From: Hymenobacter aranciens
GTDB taxonomy: Bacteria > Bacteroidota > Bacteroidia > Cytophagales > Hymenobacteraceae
Length of the DNA stretch: 64,000 nt
Direction of reading: 5' to 3'
Assembly (NCBI RefSeq): GCF_030580865.1
Contig: NZ_JAUQSY010000002.1
Coordinates: 434,001 to 498,000, forward strand
Position numbers and translations under genes: made by a program. The notes under the pieces are model-generated. The model was given only the letters and a program-made list of their open reading frames with translations, ran no database searches and was not told the DNA's origin. Positions within the stretch are counted from its first letter, which is position 1. Every line of letters begins with the position of its first letter. Positions 9,106 through 17,973 of this stretch are shown here, in pieces.

Positions 9106-10230
9106 TTATTTCAACACTTCCGCCAGCTTAGCGGCCAGCGCCTCGCCGCGCAGGTTTTTGGCGATGATGCGACCCTGCGGGTCGAGCAGGAAGGATTGCG
9201 GAATGGATTTCACCCCGTAGGTGGCCGCCGGGGCACTGCTCCAACCGGCCAGGTCCGACACATGGTTGGGCCAGCCGAGTTGGTCGGCCTCGATGGCCTT
9301 CACCCACTTATCCTTATCCTGGTCGAGCGACACGCTGTAGATGGTGAAGCCTTTGCCCATGTTCTTGAATTTGTTGTAGGCCGCCACCACGTTGGGGTTT
9401 TCGCGGCGACAGGGCCCGCACCAGCTGGCCCAGAAATCGACCAGCACATACTTGCCGCGCAGGCTGCTCAGCGCCAGCTTGCTGCCATCGGGCTTCACCT
9501 GATTGATGTCGGGTGCCTCGGTGCCAGGCGCGGTGGCGCGCAGCGGCTCCAAACGGGCCGACAGCTCCTTGGCAAACGGCGAGTTGGGATTAGCCTTGCG
9601 CTGAATGGTGGCAATGGAATCGGCAAATTGGAATTCCTCCTCCGGGTTCAGGAAGGCGCCCGTGGCGAAGCCGGCCGCTACCGAAGTAGCACTCTTGCGA
9701 ATCAGGCTTTTTACCCGCGCATTGCTGCGCCCCTGGATGGCGTAATACTCCTTCTCGATGGTTTTCATCTCGTCGGCCTTACCGGCCTGGCCGGCGGCAT
9801 TGTAGCGCTGGCCCAAGCTTTCGAGCTGGCCTTTGCTCCCCTGCAGCGTCTGGGTAAGCTGCTGGAGCAGCTCGGCGTCCTTGCTGCCCTTCACGGTGTA
9901 GGTGGTGGGCAGGCTTTTGGCGTCGCCACCCAGTTGCACGCGGGTCTTGTTGTCGAGCACCAGCAGCACCTGGTTGGCTTCGTCCACCTTCAACTGATAA
10001 ATGCCGGGCGTCGGGGCCAGGCCTTTGAACGTGAACTTGCCGGCCGCGTCAGTTTTCACCGCCGCTTTTTCAACAAACTGATTAGTGGTCAGTTCCGACA
10101 AGTGTAGCTCGGTGCCGGCCGGTGCATTCTTCAGCTGGCCAGTGATTTCGTAGCCATCGGCGGCGGCGGCATTCTGGCAGGCATTGGCGACGCCGAGTAC
10201 CGTGGCGGCCAGAAAAAGTGGTTTTATCAT
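9106..10230 (-). CDS. TlpA-like thioredoxin-family protein with DUF4369 N-terminal domain
   Basis: Predicted exported redox protein of 374 residues. A signal peptide starts at the ATG at 10230 (MIKPLFLAATVLGVANACQ) and may be a lipoprotein signal, though the lipobox ANAC is poor. An immunoglobulin-like DUF4369 domain (YEITGQLKNAPAGTELHLSEL) precedes a charged helical region. A C-terminal TlpA/ResA domain has the active site DFWASWCGPCRRENP and the cis-Pro region GVKSIPQSFLLDPQGRIIAKN. Proteins of this architecture reduce periplasmic disulfides or help cytochrome maturation; the partner is unknown. The frame is open further upstream, but those starts would hide the signal peptide. It lies downstream of gatB on the same strand, 109 nt away. 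Confidence 0.9.
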   Translation of the reverse strand: MIKPLFLAATVLGVANACQNAAAADGYEITGQLKNAPAGTELHLSELTTNQFVEKAAVKTDAAGKFTFKGLAPTPGIYQLKVDEANQVLLVLDNKTRVQLGGDAKSLPTTYTVKGSKDAELLQQLTQTLQGSKGQLESLGQRYNAAGQAGKADEMKTIEKEYYAIQGRSNARVKSLIRKSATSVAAGFATGAFLNPEEEFQFADSIATIQRKANPNSPFAKELSARLEPLRATAPGTEAPDINQVKPDGSKLALSSLRGKYVLVDFWASWCGPCRRENPNVVAAYNKFKNMGKGFTIYSVSLDQDKDKWVKAIEADQLGWPNHVSDLAGWSSAPAATYGVKSIPQSFLLDPQGRIIAKNLRGEALAAKLAEVLK

Positions 10231-10339
10231 GGGATGAAGCATCGACGTAAGCGAGAGTGTGAAGGTAACGGTTTGCGGGCGTTTTATTGTTCCGCCGGAG
10301 GGAATGGCATATACAAGCCCGTCATGCTGAACATTCCGC

Positions 10340-11794
10340 TTACGCGTCCAGGGCAGCGCGCAGCAGTTGGTTGGCTTGCTTAGGGTCGGCTTTGCCACCG
10401 GTCAGCTTCATCAGCTCACCCATAAACATACCTGTCAGCGACTTCTTGCCGGCTTTGTACTCCGCTACCTTGGCCGGGTTGGCGGCCAGCACCTGCTGCA
10501 CCAGCGCCTCCAGCTCGCCGCCGTCGGTTTTGGTGAGCAGGCCAAGGTTTTCGGCCGCGCCGGTGGCGTTGGCCGTGGGATGCTCCAGCAGGTAGGGAAA
10601 CAATTGCTTGGAAGCCACCGAATAGTTAAGCTTGTCCGCGTCAATCAGCTCGATGATGCCGGCCAGTTGGGCTACGTCGAGCGGAAAATCGGCCATGGTC
10701 AGGGCGCGCTCGTTGAGGTAGGATTTCACCGGGCCCTGCACCCAGTTGGCAGCGGCTTTGGCGTTGGGTGTCAAGCGCGAAAGGTCGTCGAAATACTGCG
10801 CCACGTCCTTCTGGTCGATGAGCACCGAGGCATCGTAGTCGTTCAGCCCCAGCTCGCCGGTGAAGCGGGCGTAGAGCTGCTGCGGCAGCGCGGGTAGCTC
10901 GGCCTGCATGCGGTGCAGCCAAGCGTCGTCAATTACCAGCGGCGGCAAATCCGGCTCCGGGAAGTACCGGTAGTCGTTCATCGTTTCCTTGCTGCGCTGG
11001 CCGTTGGTGGTGCCCGTGGTGGCGTCGAAGCCACGGGTTTCGGAGTCTACTTCGCCGCCCGCTTCCAGGATAGCTACCTGCCGCTCAATCTCGTAGGCAA
11101 TGGCCCGCTGCACGTTGCGGAAGGAGTTCATGTTCTTGACCTCCACCTTGGTGCCGAATTTCTCGGCCCCGTGCAGCATCACCGAGATGTTGGCGTCGCA
11201 GCGTAGCGAGCCTTCTTCCATGTTGCCGTCGCAGATGCCCAAGTATTCCACTAGCTTTTTGATTTCGAGCAGGTAGGCATAGGCTTCCTCGCCGGTTCGA
11301 ATATCCGGCTCGCTCACGATTTCGATGAGCGGCACGCCGGCGCGGTTCAAATCCACAAGGGTTTCGGTTTCGCCAGCCAGGTGCGTCGATTTGCCCGCGT
11401 CTTCCTCCATGTGAATGCGGGTGACGCCGATGCGCTTGGTGTCGCCGCCCACGCGGATATCCACGTGGCCTTCGTAGCAAATCGGGGTTTTGTCCTGCGT
11501 AATCTGGTAGCCCTTCGGCAGGTCGGGGTAAAAGTAATTTTTGCGGGCAAACAGGTTGTCGCGCCGGATGTGGCAATTGGTGGCCAAGCCCATTTTCATG
11601 GCAAACTCCACCGCCGTGCGGTTTACCTTGGGCAAAGTGCCGGGGTGGCCGAGCGTAATCACGCTCAGGTTGGTGTTGGGGGCCACACCGTACTCGTTTT
11701 CATCCGACGAATACATCTTGCTGCGCGTCAGCAGCTGGGCGTGTACTTCCAGGCCGATAACGGGCTGGTATTTCTCGATTGCGGGATTTTCCAT
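10340..11794 (-). CDS. gatB: Asp-tRNA(Asn)/Glu-tRNA(Gln) amidotransferase subunit B
   Basis: Subunit of the GatCAB transamidosome that converts Glu-tRNA(Gln) and Asp-tRNA(Asn) to the amide forms. The 484-residue protein has the diagnostic GLEVHAQLLTRSKMYSSDEN, GHPGTLPKVNRTAVEFA, DLPKGYQITQ, NRAGVPLIEIVSEPDI and SLRCDANISV. The C-terminal Yqey-like domain ends near LTGGKADPKQANQLLRAAL. The start at 11794 (MENPAIEKYQPVIGLE) matches the usual family start; an upstream in-frame GTG at 11815 is less likely. gatA and gatC are not in the window, which is common in this group. Confidence 0.96.
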   Translation of the reverse strand: MENPAIEKYQPVIGLEVHAQLLTRSKMYSSDENEYGVAPNTNLSVITLGHPGTLPKVNRTAVEFAMKMGLATNCHIRRDNLFARKNYFYPDLPKGYQITQDKTPICYEGHVDIRVGGDTKRIGVTRIHMEEDAGKSTHLAGETETLVDLNRAGVPLIEIVSEPDIRTGEEAYAYLLEIKKLVEYLGICDGNMEEGSLRCDANISVMLHGAEKFGTKVEVKNMNSFRNVQRAIAYEIERQVAILEAGGEVDSETRGFDATTGTTNGQRSKETMNDYRYFPEPDLPPLVIDDAWLHRMQAELPALPQQLYARFTGELGLNDYDASVLIDQKDVAQYFDDLSRLTPNAKAAANWVQGPVKSYLNERALTMADFPLDVAQLAGIIELIDADKLNYSVASKQLFPYLLEHPTANATGAAENLGLLTKTDGGELEALVQQVLAANPAKVAEYKAGKKSLTGMFMGELMKLTGGKADPKQANQLLRAALDA

Positions 11795-11920
11795 ACTAGG
11801 CAACAAAGTTCGCACTTTCGCCGCAAAGTGTTTCTATCTGAAACCCCAATCCTCACAGCTGATTACTGAAACTCACTAATAATTGCTAGTCAATTCGAAA
11901 TACACTTTTCAGCGTTCTAC

Positions 11921-12745
11921 TTAATCTGCTTCTTCCAGAAACGTAGTAAGCGTCCGGCGCTCGTTTACAAGGGCGGCATCCTGCTTCATCCAGGGGTCAG
12001 AGGGCTGGCTGACCTTAATAGTCAGCGTATATAGTACGGCCACCGGCTCACCATTTACCTGCCCACTCTCTAAGAACTTTATTTTATCCAGCGCTGCAAT
12101 AACCGCCTGCCCTAGTGAGGGTGAGGTTGCCTTTACCAGCGACGCTCCGCTAATATGGGCATTCTTATCGACGACGAATTTGATGTCGACGACCCCAAAT
12201 TTTCCTTGCGTCGCATCGCTAGCCGACAACACCACGGCCCGCTCAATGGCCCGAATGACACCATTAGCCCCATCGGGAAAAGCGGGCAGCACCTTCTCCG
12301 TTTTGCATTCTTTTGGCTCACCCGCCACTGTGAAGCATTGCTGGCCGGTTTTCTTATCCTGGTCGAAAGTAACCTTCCGGCTAAGGGTGCCAGCAGCATC
12401 AAATAGCTGCAACTCACCCTGCCGCTGCCCGGCCACAAACTCTTGCCGGCGACGCAGCTTACCATTCTCATCGTAAGTCATTTCAACGCCGTGGCGTATG
12501 CCCTGCCCGACGTGCGCATACGGCACAATGCGGCGGATTTTGCCGGAAGGGAAATATTCCTTCATCATGCCGCTTACGCTGTCGCGCAGGGTGATTTCGG
12601 CCCGGTGGTCAGCCCCATCGGCCGATGGCAGTTGCGTACCATCGGCCGCCAGATAAATCGTGACTTTTTTTGGAGTCGTTTGCGCCGCCGCCGGAGTGGC
12701 TAGCAGACTCAGTCCCAACAGCCCCAGTGTCCAGGCCTTATTCAT
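11921..12745 (-). CDS. Secreted MORN-like/YwqK-type repeat protein with TonB C-terminal domain
   Basis: A 274-residue exported protein. The signal peptide is MNKAWTLGLLGLSLLATPAAAQ. A central region carries MORN/YwqK-like repeats (KEYFPSGKIRRIVPYAHV, GVEMTYDENGKLRRRQEF, GELQLFDAAGTLSRKVTF). The C-terminal part (GVVDIKFVVDKNAHISGASLVK to VLYTLTIKV) looks like the TonB C-terminal fold found in many periplasmic Bacteroidota proteins. There is no N-terminal anchor or Pro-rich spanner of classical TonB, so energy transduction is doubtful. It has a paralog of the same layout at 13893-14684. Actual role unknown. Confidence 0.85.
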   Translation of the reverse strand: MNKAWTLGLLGLSLLATPAAAQTTPKKVTIYLAADGTQLPSADGADHRAEITLRDSVSGMMKEYFPSGKIRRIVPYAHVGQGIRHGVEMTYDENGKLRRRQEFVAGQRQGELQLFDAAGTLSRKVTFDQDKKTGQQCFTVAGEPKECKTEKVLPAFPDGANGVIRAIERAVVLSASDATQGKFGVVDIKFVVDKNAHISGASLVKATSPSLGQAVIAALDKIKFLESGQVNGEPVAVLYTLTIKVSQPSDPWMKQDAALVNERRTLTTFLEEAD

Positions 12746-12803
12746 ACAAGTTTATCGCAGCTTGCCTCCGCATTTTGAGGCTATTATTTTTTGTGGTGGT
12801 AAG

Positions 12804-13775
12804 CTAGTCGTTGAACACCGGAATATAAGTCGACTGAAACGTATTGGCTGCCTGATTGTAATCCTGACCAATGCGCTGGCTTTCCTTGTTGTAATACGCC
12901 GCGAAGCTGTTGAACTCCTTGGCTTCGGACTGGTCCAGGGTATTTTTCTTTTCCAGCAGCGTCTGGATGCGCACGTACTGGTTGGCCGCCAGCCCGCCAT
13001 GAAAATCCACCATACGGCGGGTGGCATCGCGGTAGCGGGCATCCTTGCCCCGGAAGGCGGGCACGACAGCCAGGGCTTTTTTGGCTTCCTCGGCATCGGT
13101 CACGAGCTGTTGCCGGGCAGTTTCGAAGGCCGCCGCGTCCTGCGCCTGCATGGCGTCGCTCACGCGGGCAATGGCCTTTTCCAACCGGAACTCTGGCAGA
13201 TACACCCGGTGCTGGTAGGCATTCACTTCCGATACGTCGGCGATGTATTTGTCGAGCCTATCTACCTCGGGGTCTTTGCTGATGGTCATCTTGTGGCGCC
13301 TGGCAAAACGCTTCTGGGCGGCGTCCACGCTGTCGCCCACGGCCTGCAGCTTCTTCTCGGCCGCTTCCATCATGCGGTAGTATTCCTCCATGTTTTCGTA
13401 GCTGCGGGTACGGGTCGCGGCCAGAAAATCAACCTTTTTGTAGTCATCCGAATACACTTTCAGCTGCTGATAGAGCGCTTCGGTGGCTTTGTCCTTGAAG
13501 TCGTTGTCGCCGTCGTAGGGCTTCAGCTTCGCCAGCTTGGCCAGGGATATTTCATTCTGTTTCACCACATCGAGCCGCCGGGCTTCAATCTTTTTCTCGT
13601 TGTCGCTGTGCGCCGATTTGCTGATGTAGCGCAGGTTTTTCTTCAGCAGCTCGCGCTGCTCGCCCACGATGTAGTTGTTGTATTCCACCGGGTTGGTGAA
13701 CGTGGGGACGGTCTGAGCGCGGGCGGTGGCGGCGGTCAGCGCAAGGCCGAATAACAGGGTAAAGGTGTGGCGCAT
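12804..13775 (-). CDS. Secreted helical hypothetical protein
   Basis: No sure function. The 323-residue protein has a signal peptide (MRHTFTLLFGLALTAATARAQ) followed by an almost entirely helical, charged sequence. It starts PTFTNPVEYNNYIVGEQREL and ends YNQAANTFQSTYIPVFND. The N-terminal YNNYIV pattern recalls the LIC11966 family of surface proteins, a weak resemblance only. It is preceded by a perfect -7 box at 13804-13811 and lies between two paralogous MORN/TonB-C genes. Confidence 0.8.
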   Translation of the reverse strand: MRHTFTLLFGLALTAATARAQTVPTFTNPVEYNNYIVGEQRELLKKNLRYISKSAHSDNEKKIEARRLDVVKQNEISLAKLAKLKPYDGDNDFKDKATEALYQQLKVYSDDYKKVDFLAATRTRSYENMEEYYRMMEAAEKKLQAVGDSVDAAQKRFARRHKMTISKDPEVDRLDKYIADVSEVNAYQHRVYLPEFRLEKAIARVSDAMQAQDAAAFETARQQLVTDAEEAKKALAVVPAFRGKDARYRDATRRMVDFHGGLAANQYVRIQTLLEKKNTLDQSEAKEFNSFAAYYNKESQRIGQDYNQAANTFQSTYIPVFND

Positions 13776-13803
13776 GGAGTGAGTGGGTTAGGCTAGACAG
13801 CAT

Positions 13804-13811
13804 CAAATATA
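13804..13811 (-). promoter_or_regulatory. Bacteroidota -7 box (TATATTTG)
   Basis: Exact TAnnTTTG about 29 nt upstream of the ATG at 13775. It borders an imperfect stem-loop (about 13813-13868, arms ACGCATCA and TGATGCGT) that may end the upstream alaS transcript. Confidence 0.6.
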
Positions 13812-13892
13812 AACGCATCAATCAGAGTTAGGGCAGCAACTGTTGCCTTAGATCTGACTGATGCGTCTCAAAGTTTGAAAAAGCTGCTAGCC

Positions 13893-14684
13893 TTATTCTA
13901 CCTGGAAAGTTACTGGTACAGTGAATACTACATCGACCGGCTCGCCGTCCTCTTCACCGGGGATAAGACGACCTAACGAAGCGACAGCCTGCATGACTGT
14001 TTCGTTTAGGATTGGCGAGGGCGATTTGACAATGTGAATGTGACGAATAAAGCCCGTTTCGTCTACCGTAAAAGACACTTCTACTTTTCCGCCAATCTGT
14101 TGCCGTAATGCTTCAATCGGATACTTCACCCGACGTTGAATTTGCGCAACCATCTCTTTGTAGCCACCATTCTGGAAAACCGGCATCTTCTCGGTTTTGA
14201 TATCGGGGGCGGGGCGAGGTTGGCCCTCTGGCGTCAAGTATTCCGTCTTCGATTTACCGTTTGTCTCATAAGTAGTTCGGCTCCGCACCGCTCCACTGCG
14301 ATAGTAAGTCAGGGCTTCGCCAACCGGCTCATACAGCTTGTATGAGCGGCGGCTTTTTATTTCGCCGGTTTCATAAAATCCCAGCTCTTCGCCGTAGCGA
14401 ATACCCCGGTCAAAATGCACATAGGGAACTGTGCGACGCAATTTCCCCGACGGGTAGTAAATGCGCGCCACGCCGCCCACACTATCGCGGTAAACCAATT
14501 CTTCGCGGTGGTCGGCACTATCCGGGCTGGCAACCAGCTCTCCCTTTTTGCTCATATACAGCACGCGCTTCGCAGGCCGGGCCACGGGGGGCGTCCCGGC
14601 CTGTGCCAGCGAAACATGCGGTATCGCCGCGAAAAGGCAGACCGTCAGAGCTGCAATAGTAGCTTTCACCTTTAAGTCTTTCAC
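13893..14684 (-). CDS. Secreted MORN-like/YwqK-type repeat protein with TonB C-terminal domain (paralog)
   Basis: Exported protein of about 263 residues with the same architecture as 11921-12745. A signal peptide (KVKATIAALTVCLFAAIPHVSLAQ) is followed by DSADHREELVYRDSVGG, MORN-like repeats (IYYPSGKLRRTVPYVHF, ELGFYETGEIKSRRSYKL, TYYRSGAVRSRTTYET) and a TonB-C-like end (GGKVEVSFTVDETGFIRHIHIV to DVVFTVPVTFQV). No ATG is available near the signal peptide. I use the GTG at 14684; another GTG at 14669 is equally possible. It starts only a few nucleotides after the alaS stop, so it is probably co-transcribed with alaS. Function unknown. Confidence 0.82.
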   Translation of the reverse strand: MKDLKVKATIAALTVCLFAAIPHVSLAQAGTPPVARPAKRVLYMSKKGELVASPDSADHREELVYRDSVGGVARIYYPSGKLRRTVPYVHFDRGIRYGEELGFYETGEIKSRRSYKLYEPVGEALTYYRSGAVRSRTTYETNGKSKTEYLTPEGQPRPAPDIKTEKMPVFQNGGYKEMVAQIQRRVKYPIEALRQQIGGKVEVSFTVDETGFIRHIHIVKSPSPILNETVMQAVASLGRLIPGEEDGEPVDVVFTVPVTFQVE

Positions 14685-14688
14685 CTGT

Positions 14689-17463
14689 TTATGCCGTAAC
14701 CAACCCCTCGGCCTTGGCAATAGCCGCGCCCAGCCCGGCCACGTTCTTCCCACCAGCCGTGGCGAAGAAGGGCTGCCCGCCGCCGCCGCCCTGGATTTCC
14801 TTGGCCAGTTCGCGCACCATGGTGCTGGCGTTGAGCTTGCCGGCTTTGGCAATCTCGTCGTCCAGCATCACGGCCAACTGCGGCTTGCCATCGATGTCGG
14901 CCCCGAGCACCAGCACGAGGTTGGGCACGGCCTGGCGCAGGTTGAAAGCCAGCGTTTTCAGCGACTCGGCCGAGCTGGCCTGCACCTGGGCGGCCAGAAA
15001 ATTCACGCCGTTCAGCTTCTTCACCTGGCCTACCAGCTGGTCCTTTTGCTGATTGATGCTTTGCTGGGCAAATTGCTCGATTTGCTTGCGCAGGGCGGCA
15101 ATTTCTTCGTTTTGCTTCTCAATGCTGGGCAGCAGGTGCTGGGGGTTGCCGAGGGTTTCGCGCACCTGGGCCAGCAGGTCGAGTTGCTGGTCGACGTAGG
15201 CTTCGGCGGCGGCGGCCGTCACGGCCTCGATGCGGCGCACGCCGGCGCCCACGGCGCTTTCGCTGGTAATTTTGAAGTAGCCGATGCTGCCCGTATTGGA
15301 CACGTGCAGGCCGCCGCACAGCTCCACCGAGTAGTCCTTGTCGAAGGTGATGACGCGCACGAAGTCGCCGTATTTTTCACCGAATAGGGCCATCGCGCCC
15401 AGGTTTTTGGCCTCGGCAATGGGCACGTTGCGACGCTCATCCAGCGGAATTTGCTGGCGGATGCGCTCATTCACCAGCTGCTCGATTTCGCGCAGCTGCT
15501 CGTCGCTCACCTTCGTGAAGTGCGAGAAGTCGAAGCGTAACAGCTTCTCATTCACCAGCGAGCCTTTCTGCTGCACGTGGCCGCCCAGCACCTGGCGCAG
15601 CGCGGCTTGCAGCAAGTGGGTGGCCGTGTGGTTGTTGCGAATGAGGGCGCGGCGGGCGGCATCGGGCCGGGCCAGGAAGGTCTCGGTGAGCTCCTGCGGC
15701 AGCTCCAGCGTGGTGTGGACGATGAGGTCGTTTTCCTTTTTCGTGTCGATGACGCGCACCTTGCTCAGCGGCGACTCCAGGTAGCCGGTGTCGCCGATTT
15801 GCCCGCCGCTTTCGGCGTAAAAGGGCGTCTGGTCGAGCACCAGCTGGTACTCGGTTTTGCCCTTTTTGTCGATTTTGCGGTAGCGCAGCAGGCGGGCCGT
15901 GGCCTCATCCTGGTCGTAGCCCACGAACACGTTCGGGGCGTCGTGCTCGGTCACGTTCACCCAGTCGCTCTGCTCGGTTTCCTGGGCGTTGCGGCTGCGG
16001 CTTTTCTGCTGCTCCAGCTCCTTTTTGAAGCCTTCCTCGTCCACGCTTAAGCCCTTTTCGCGGGCAATGAGAGCGGTGAGGTCCAGCGGGAAGCCGAAGG
16101 TATCGCTGAGCTCGAAGGCGGTTTTGCCGTCGATAACGCCGCCGTTGGCGCGCACACTTTCTTCCAGTGCGTCGAGGCGGCGCAGGCCGGTTTCCAGCGT
16201 TTTGAGGAAGGCAATTTCCTCCTCCTCAATTACGCGCTGCACGAAGGCCTGCTGGGCTTTCAGCTCGGGGAAAATCCCGGCCATCTGCTCGGCCAGCACG
16301 GGCACGATTTTGTAGAGGAAGGGCTGCTTCTGGCCCAGGCTCGAAAAGGCGTAGCGCACGGCCCGGCGCAGGATGCGGCGAATCACGTAGCCAGCCTTCA
16401 CATTGCTCGGCAGCTGGCCGTCGGCAATGGTGAAGGCGATGGTGCGGATATGGTCGGCGATGACGCGCACGGCGATATCCGTCTTCTCGTTTTCGGTGGC
16501 CGGCTGGTCGGTTACTTTGGCGGGAGCGGTGCCGTGGTACTGCACGCCGCACTCCCTGGCAATGAACTGAATGAGCGGCTGAAACACGTCGGTGTCGTAG
16601 TTCGACTTCACGCCCGACACGGCCATCATCAGGCGCTCGAAGCCCATGCCGGTGTCCACGCTTTTAGCAGGCAAAGACACGAGATGAGTATTTTCTTCCA
16701 GAGCTTTTGCTACAACTTTCTTCCGTTCTTCTTCCGAACCACGGAAGCCTTCCTTCGCAGCAAGAAAGCTTTTCTGAGCGGCTTCACCTTTCCACTTCCG
16801 TTCAAACTCCATGAACACGTTGTTCCACACTTCCACCACCTGCGGGTGGTCGGCGTTCACCAGCTCGTGGCCGGGGGTGGCGGCACGCTCGGCGTTGTCG
16901 CGCAGGTCGATGTGGATTTCGGTGCAGGGGCCGCAGGGGCCGGTGTCGCCCATTTCCCAGAAGTTGTCTTTTTTGTTGCCGGGCAGGATGCGGTCGTCGG
17001 TGGTGTATTGGCGCCAGAGGTTCTGCGTCTCGCTATCGGCGGCGGTGCCGTCGGCTTTATCTCCTTCGAAATAGGTGACGTAGAGCCGGTCTTTCTCCAG
17101 CTTAAATACTTCCGTGAGCAATTCCCAGGCCCAGGCAATGGCGTCCTTTTTGAAATAGTCCCCAAACGACCAGTTGCCAAGCATCTCGAACATGGTGTGA
17201 TGATAGGTGTCGTAGCCTACTTCTTCGAGGTCGTTGTGCTTGCCGCTCACGCGCAGGCACTTCTGGGTGTCGGCGATGCGCTTGTAGGGCGCGGGCTTGT
17301 TGCCGAGGAAATAATCTTTGAACGGGGCCATGCCGCTGTTGATAAACAGCAGCGTGGGGTCGTCTTTCACCACGATGGGCGCCGAGGGCACGATGTGGTG
17401 GCCTTTGGAAGCGAAGAAATCGAGAAACTGCTGGCGAACGTGGCTGGCGGTAGGGAGCGACAT
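14689..17463 (-). CDS. alaS: Alanyl-tRNA synthetase
   Basis: Charges tRNA(Ala) and edits mischarged Ser/Gly. The 924-residue protein starts MSLPTASHVRQQFLDFFASKGH and shows the class II core, the editing-site zinc ligands in NNHTATHLLQAAL, CGGLHVSNTGSIG, and the C-Ala domain ending GGGGGQPFFATAGGKNVAGLGAAI. It is longer than the common 870-880 residues. Part of the excess is a charged stretch near residues 222-258 (KGEAAQKSFLAAKEGFRG then SEEERKKVVAKALEEN), between the catalytic motifs FMEFERKW and LPAKSVDTGMGFERL. The DNA for it (16690-16795) is visibly poorer in GC than its surroundings. The start follows a TACCTTTG box at 17515-17522. Confidence 0.97.
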   Translation of the reverse strand: MSLPTASHVRQQFLDFFASKGHHIVPSAPIVVKDDPTLLFINSGMAPFKDYFLGNKPAPYKRIADTQKCLRVSGKHNDLEEVGYDTYHHTMFEMLGNWSFGDYFKKDAIAWAWELLTEVFKLEKDRLYVTYFEGDKADGTAADSETQNLWRQYTTDDRILPGNKKDNFWEMGDTGPCGPCTEIHIDLRDNAERAATPGHELVNADHPQVVEVWNNVFMEFERKWKGEAAQKSFLAAKEGFRGSEEERKKVVAKALEENTHLVSLPAKSVDTGMGFERLMMAVSGVKSNYDTDVFQPLIQFIARECGVQYHGTAPAKVTDQPATENEKTDIAVRVIADHIRTIAFTIADGQLPSNVKAGYVIRRILRRAVRYAFSSLGQKQPFLYKIVPVLAEQMAGIFPELKAQQAFVQRVIEEEEIAFLKTLETGLRRLDALEESVRANGGVIDGKTAFELSDTFGFPLDLTALIAREKGLSVDEEGFKKELEQQKSRSRNAQETEQSDWVNVTEHDAPNVFVGYDQDEATARLLRYRKIDKKGKTEYQLVLDQTPFYAESGGQIGDTGYLESPLSKVRVIDTKKENDLIVHTTLELPQELTETFLARPDAARRALIRNNHTATHLLQAALRQVLGGHVQQKGSLVNEKLLRFDFSHFTKVSDEQLREIEQLVNERIRQQIPLDERRNVPIAEAKNLGAMALFGEKYGDFVRVITFDKDYSVELCGGLHVSNTGSIGYFKITSESAVGAGVRRIEAVTAAAAEAYVDQQLDLLAQVRETLGNPQHLLPSIEKQNEEIAALRKQIEQFAQQSINQQKDQLVGQVKKLNGVNFLAAQVQASSAESLKTLAFNLRQAVPNLVLVLGADIDGKPQLAVMLDDEIAKAGKLNASTMVRELAKEIQGGGGGQPFFATAGGKNVAGLGAAIAKAEGLVTA

Positions 17464-17514
17464 AACGAGGAAAAAGGCCGAACGCGGATTTTTGGGTACT
17501 TTTCGGCGGAATTG

Positions 17515-17522
17515 CAAAGGTA
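17515..17522 (-). promoter_or_regulatory. Bacteroidota -7 box (TACCTTTG) for alaS
   Basis: Exact TAnnTTTG on the minus strand, about 51 nt upstream of the alaS ATG at 17463. It excludes the longer in-frame start at 17517. Confidence 0.6.
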
Positions 17523-17629
17523 GCCTGCCAAGATGTAGTGCGAACTTGGCAGTTCACGTATTTGCTCGCTTTTTTGCGATTATTCTTCGAGGGCACAGTG
17601 GCTAAGAGCCACGCCACTATCTTATCTAT

Positions 17630-17971
17630 ATGCCTTATAAAGAGCGCAGCATCGAAAAACAGTACTTCACCATCGGCGAGGTAGCCGCTCAGTTCAACGT
17701 GGCCGAGTCGCTGATTCGGTTCTGGGAAACCGAGTTTGAGGACCTGCGCCCGCGCCGCAGCAAGAAGGGCAACCGCCTCTTCACGCCGCAGGATGTGGAG
17801 GTGTTTCGCACCATTTACCACTTGGTGAAGGAGCGCGGCTACACCATCCCCGGCGCCCGGGAGATGCTGAAAAGCAAAGGCGGGCAGTTGAAAGACAAGG
17901 TCGAGGTCATTCAGAGTATTGAGAAGGTGCGGGCCTTTCTGGTGAGCTTGAAGAAGGAACTGGATGGATAA
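17630..17971 (+). CDS. MerR-family transcriptional regulator
   Basis: A 113-residue DNA-binding protein. The N-terminal MerR winged helix is clear: YFTIGEVAAQFNVAESLIRFWETEF, then RRSKKGNRLFTPQDVEVFRTIYHLV. A helical dimerisation segment (SKGGQLKDKVEVIQSIEKVRAFLV) follows. There is no C-terminal ligand or metal domain and no cysteine cluster, so the signal is unknown. Such short MerR proteins are widely conserved in Bacteroidota. The stop codon is followed after 2 nt by the cloverleaf inverted repeat at 17974-18147, then dprA. Confidence 0.92.
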   Translation: MPYKERSIEKQYFTIGEVAAQFNVAESLIRFWETEFEDLRPRRSKKGNRLFTPQDVEVFRTIYHLVKERGYTIPGAREMLKSKGGQLKDKVEVIQSIEKVRAFLVSLKKELDG

Positions 17972-17973
17972 AT

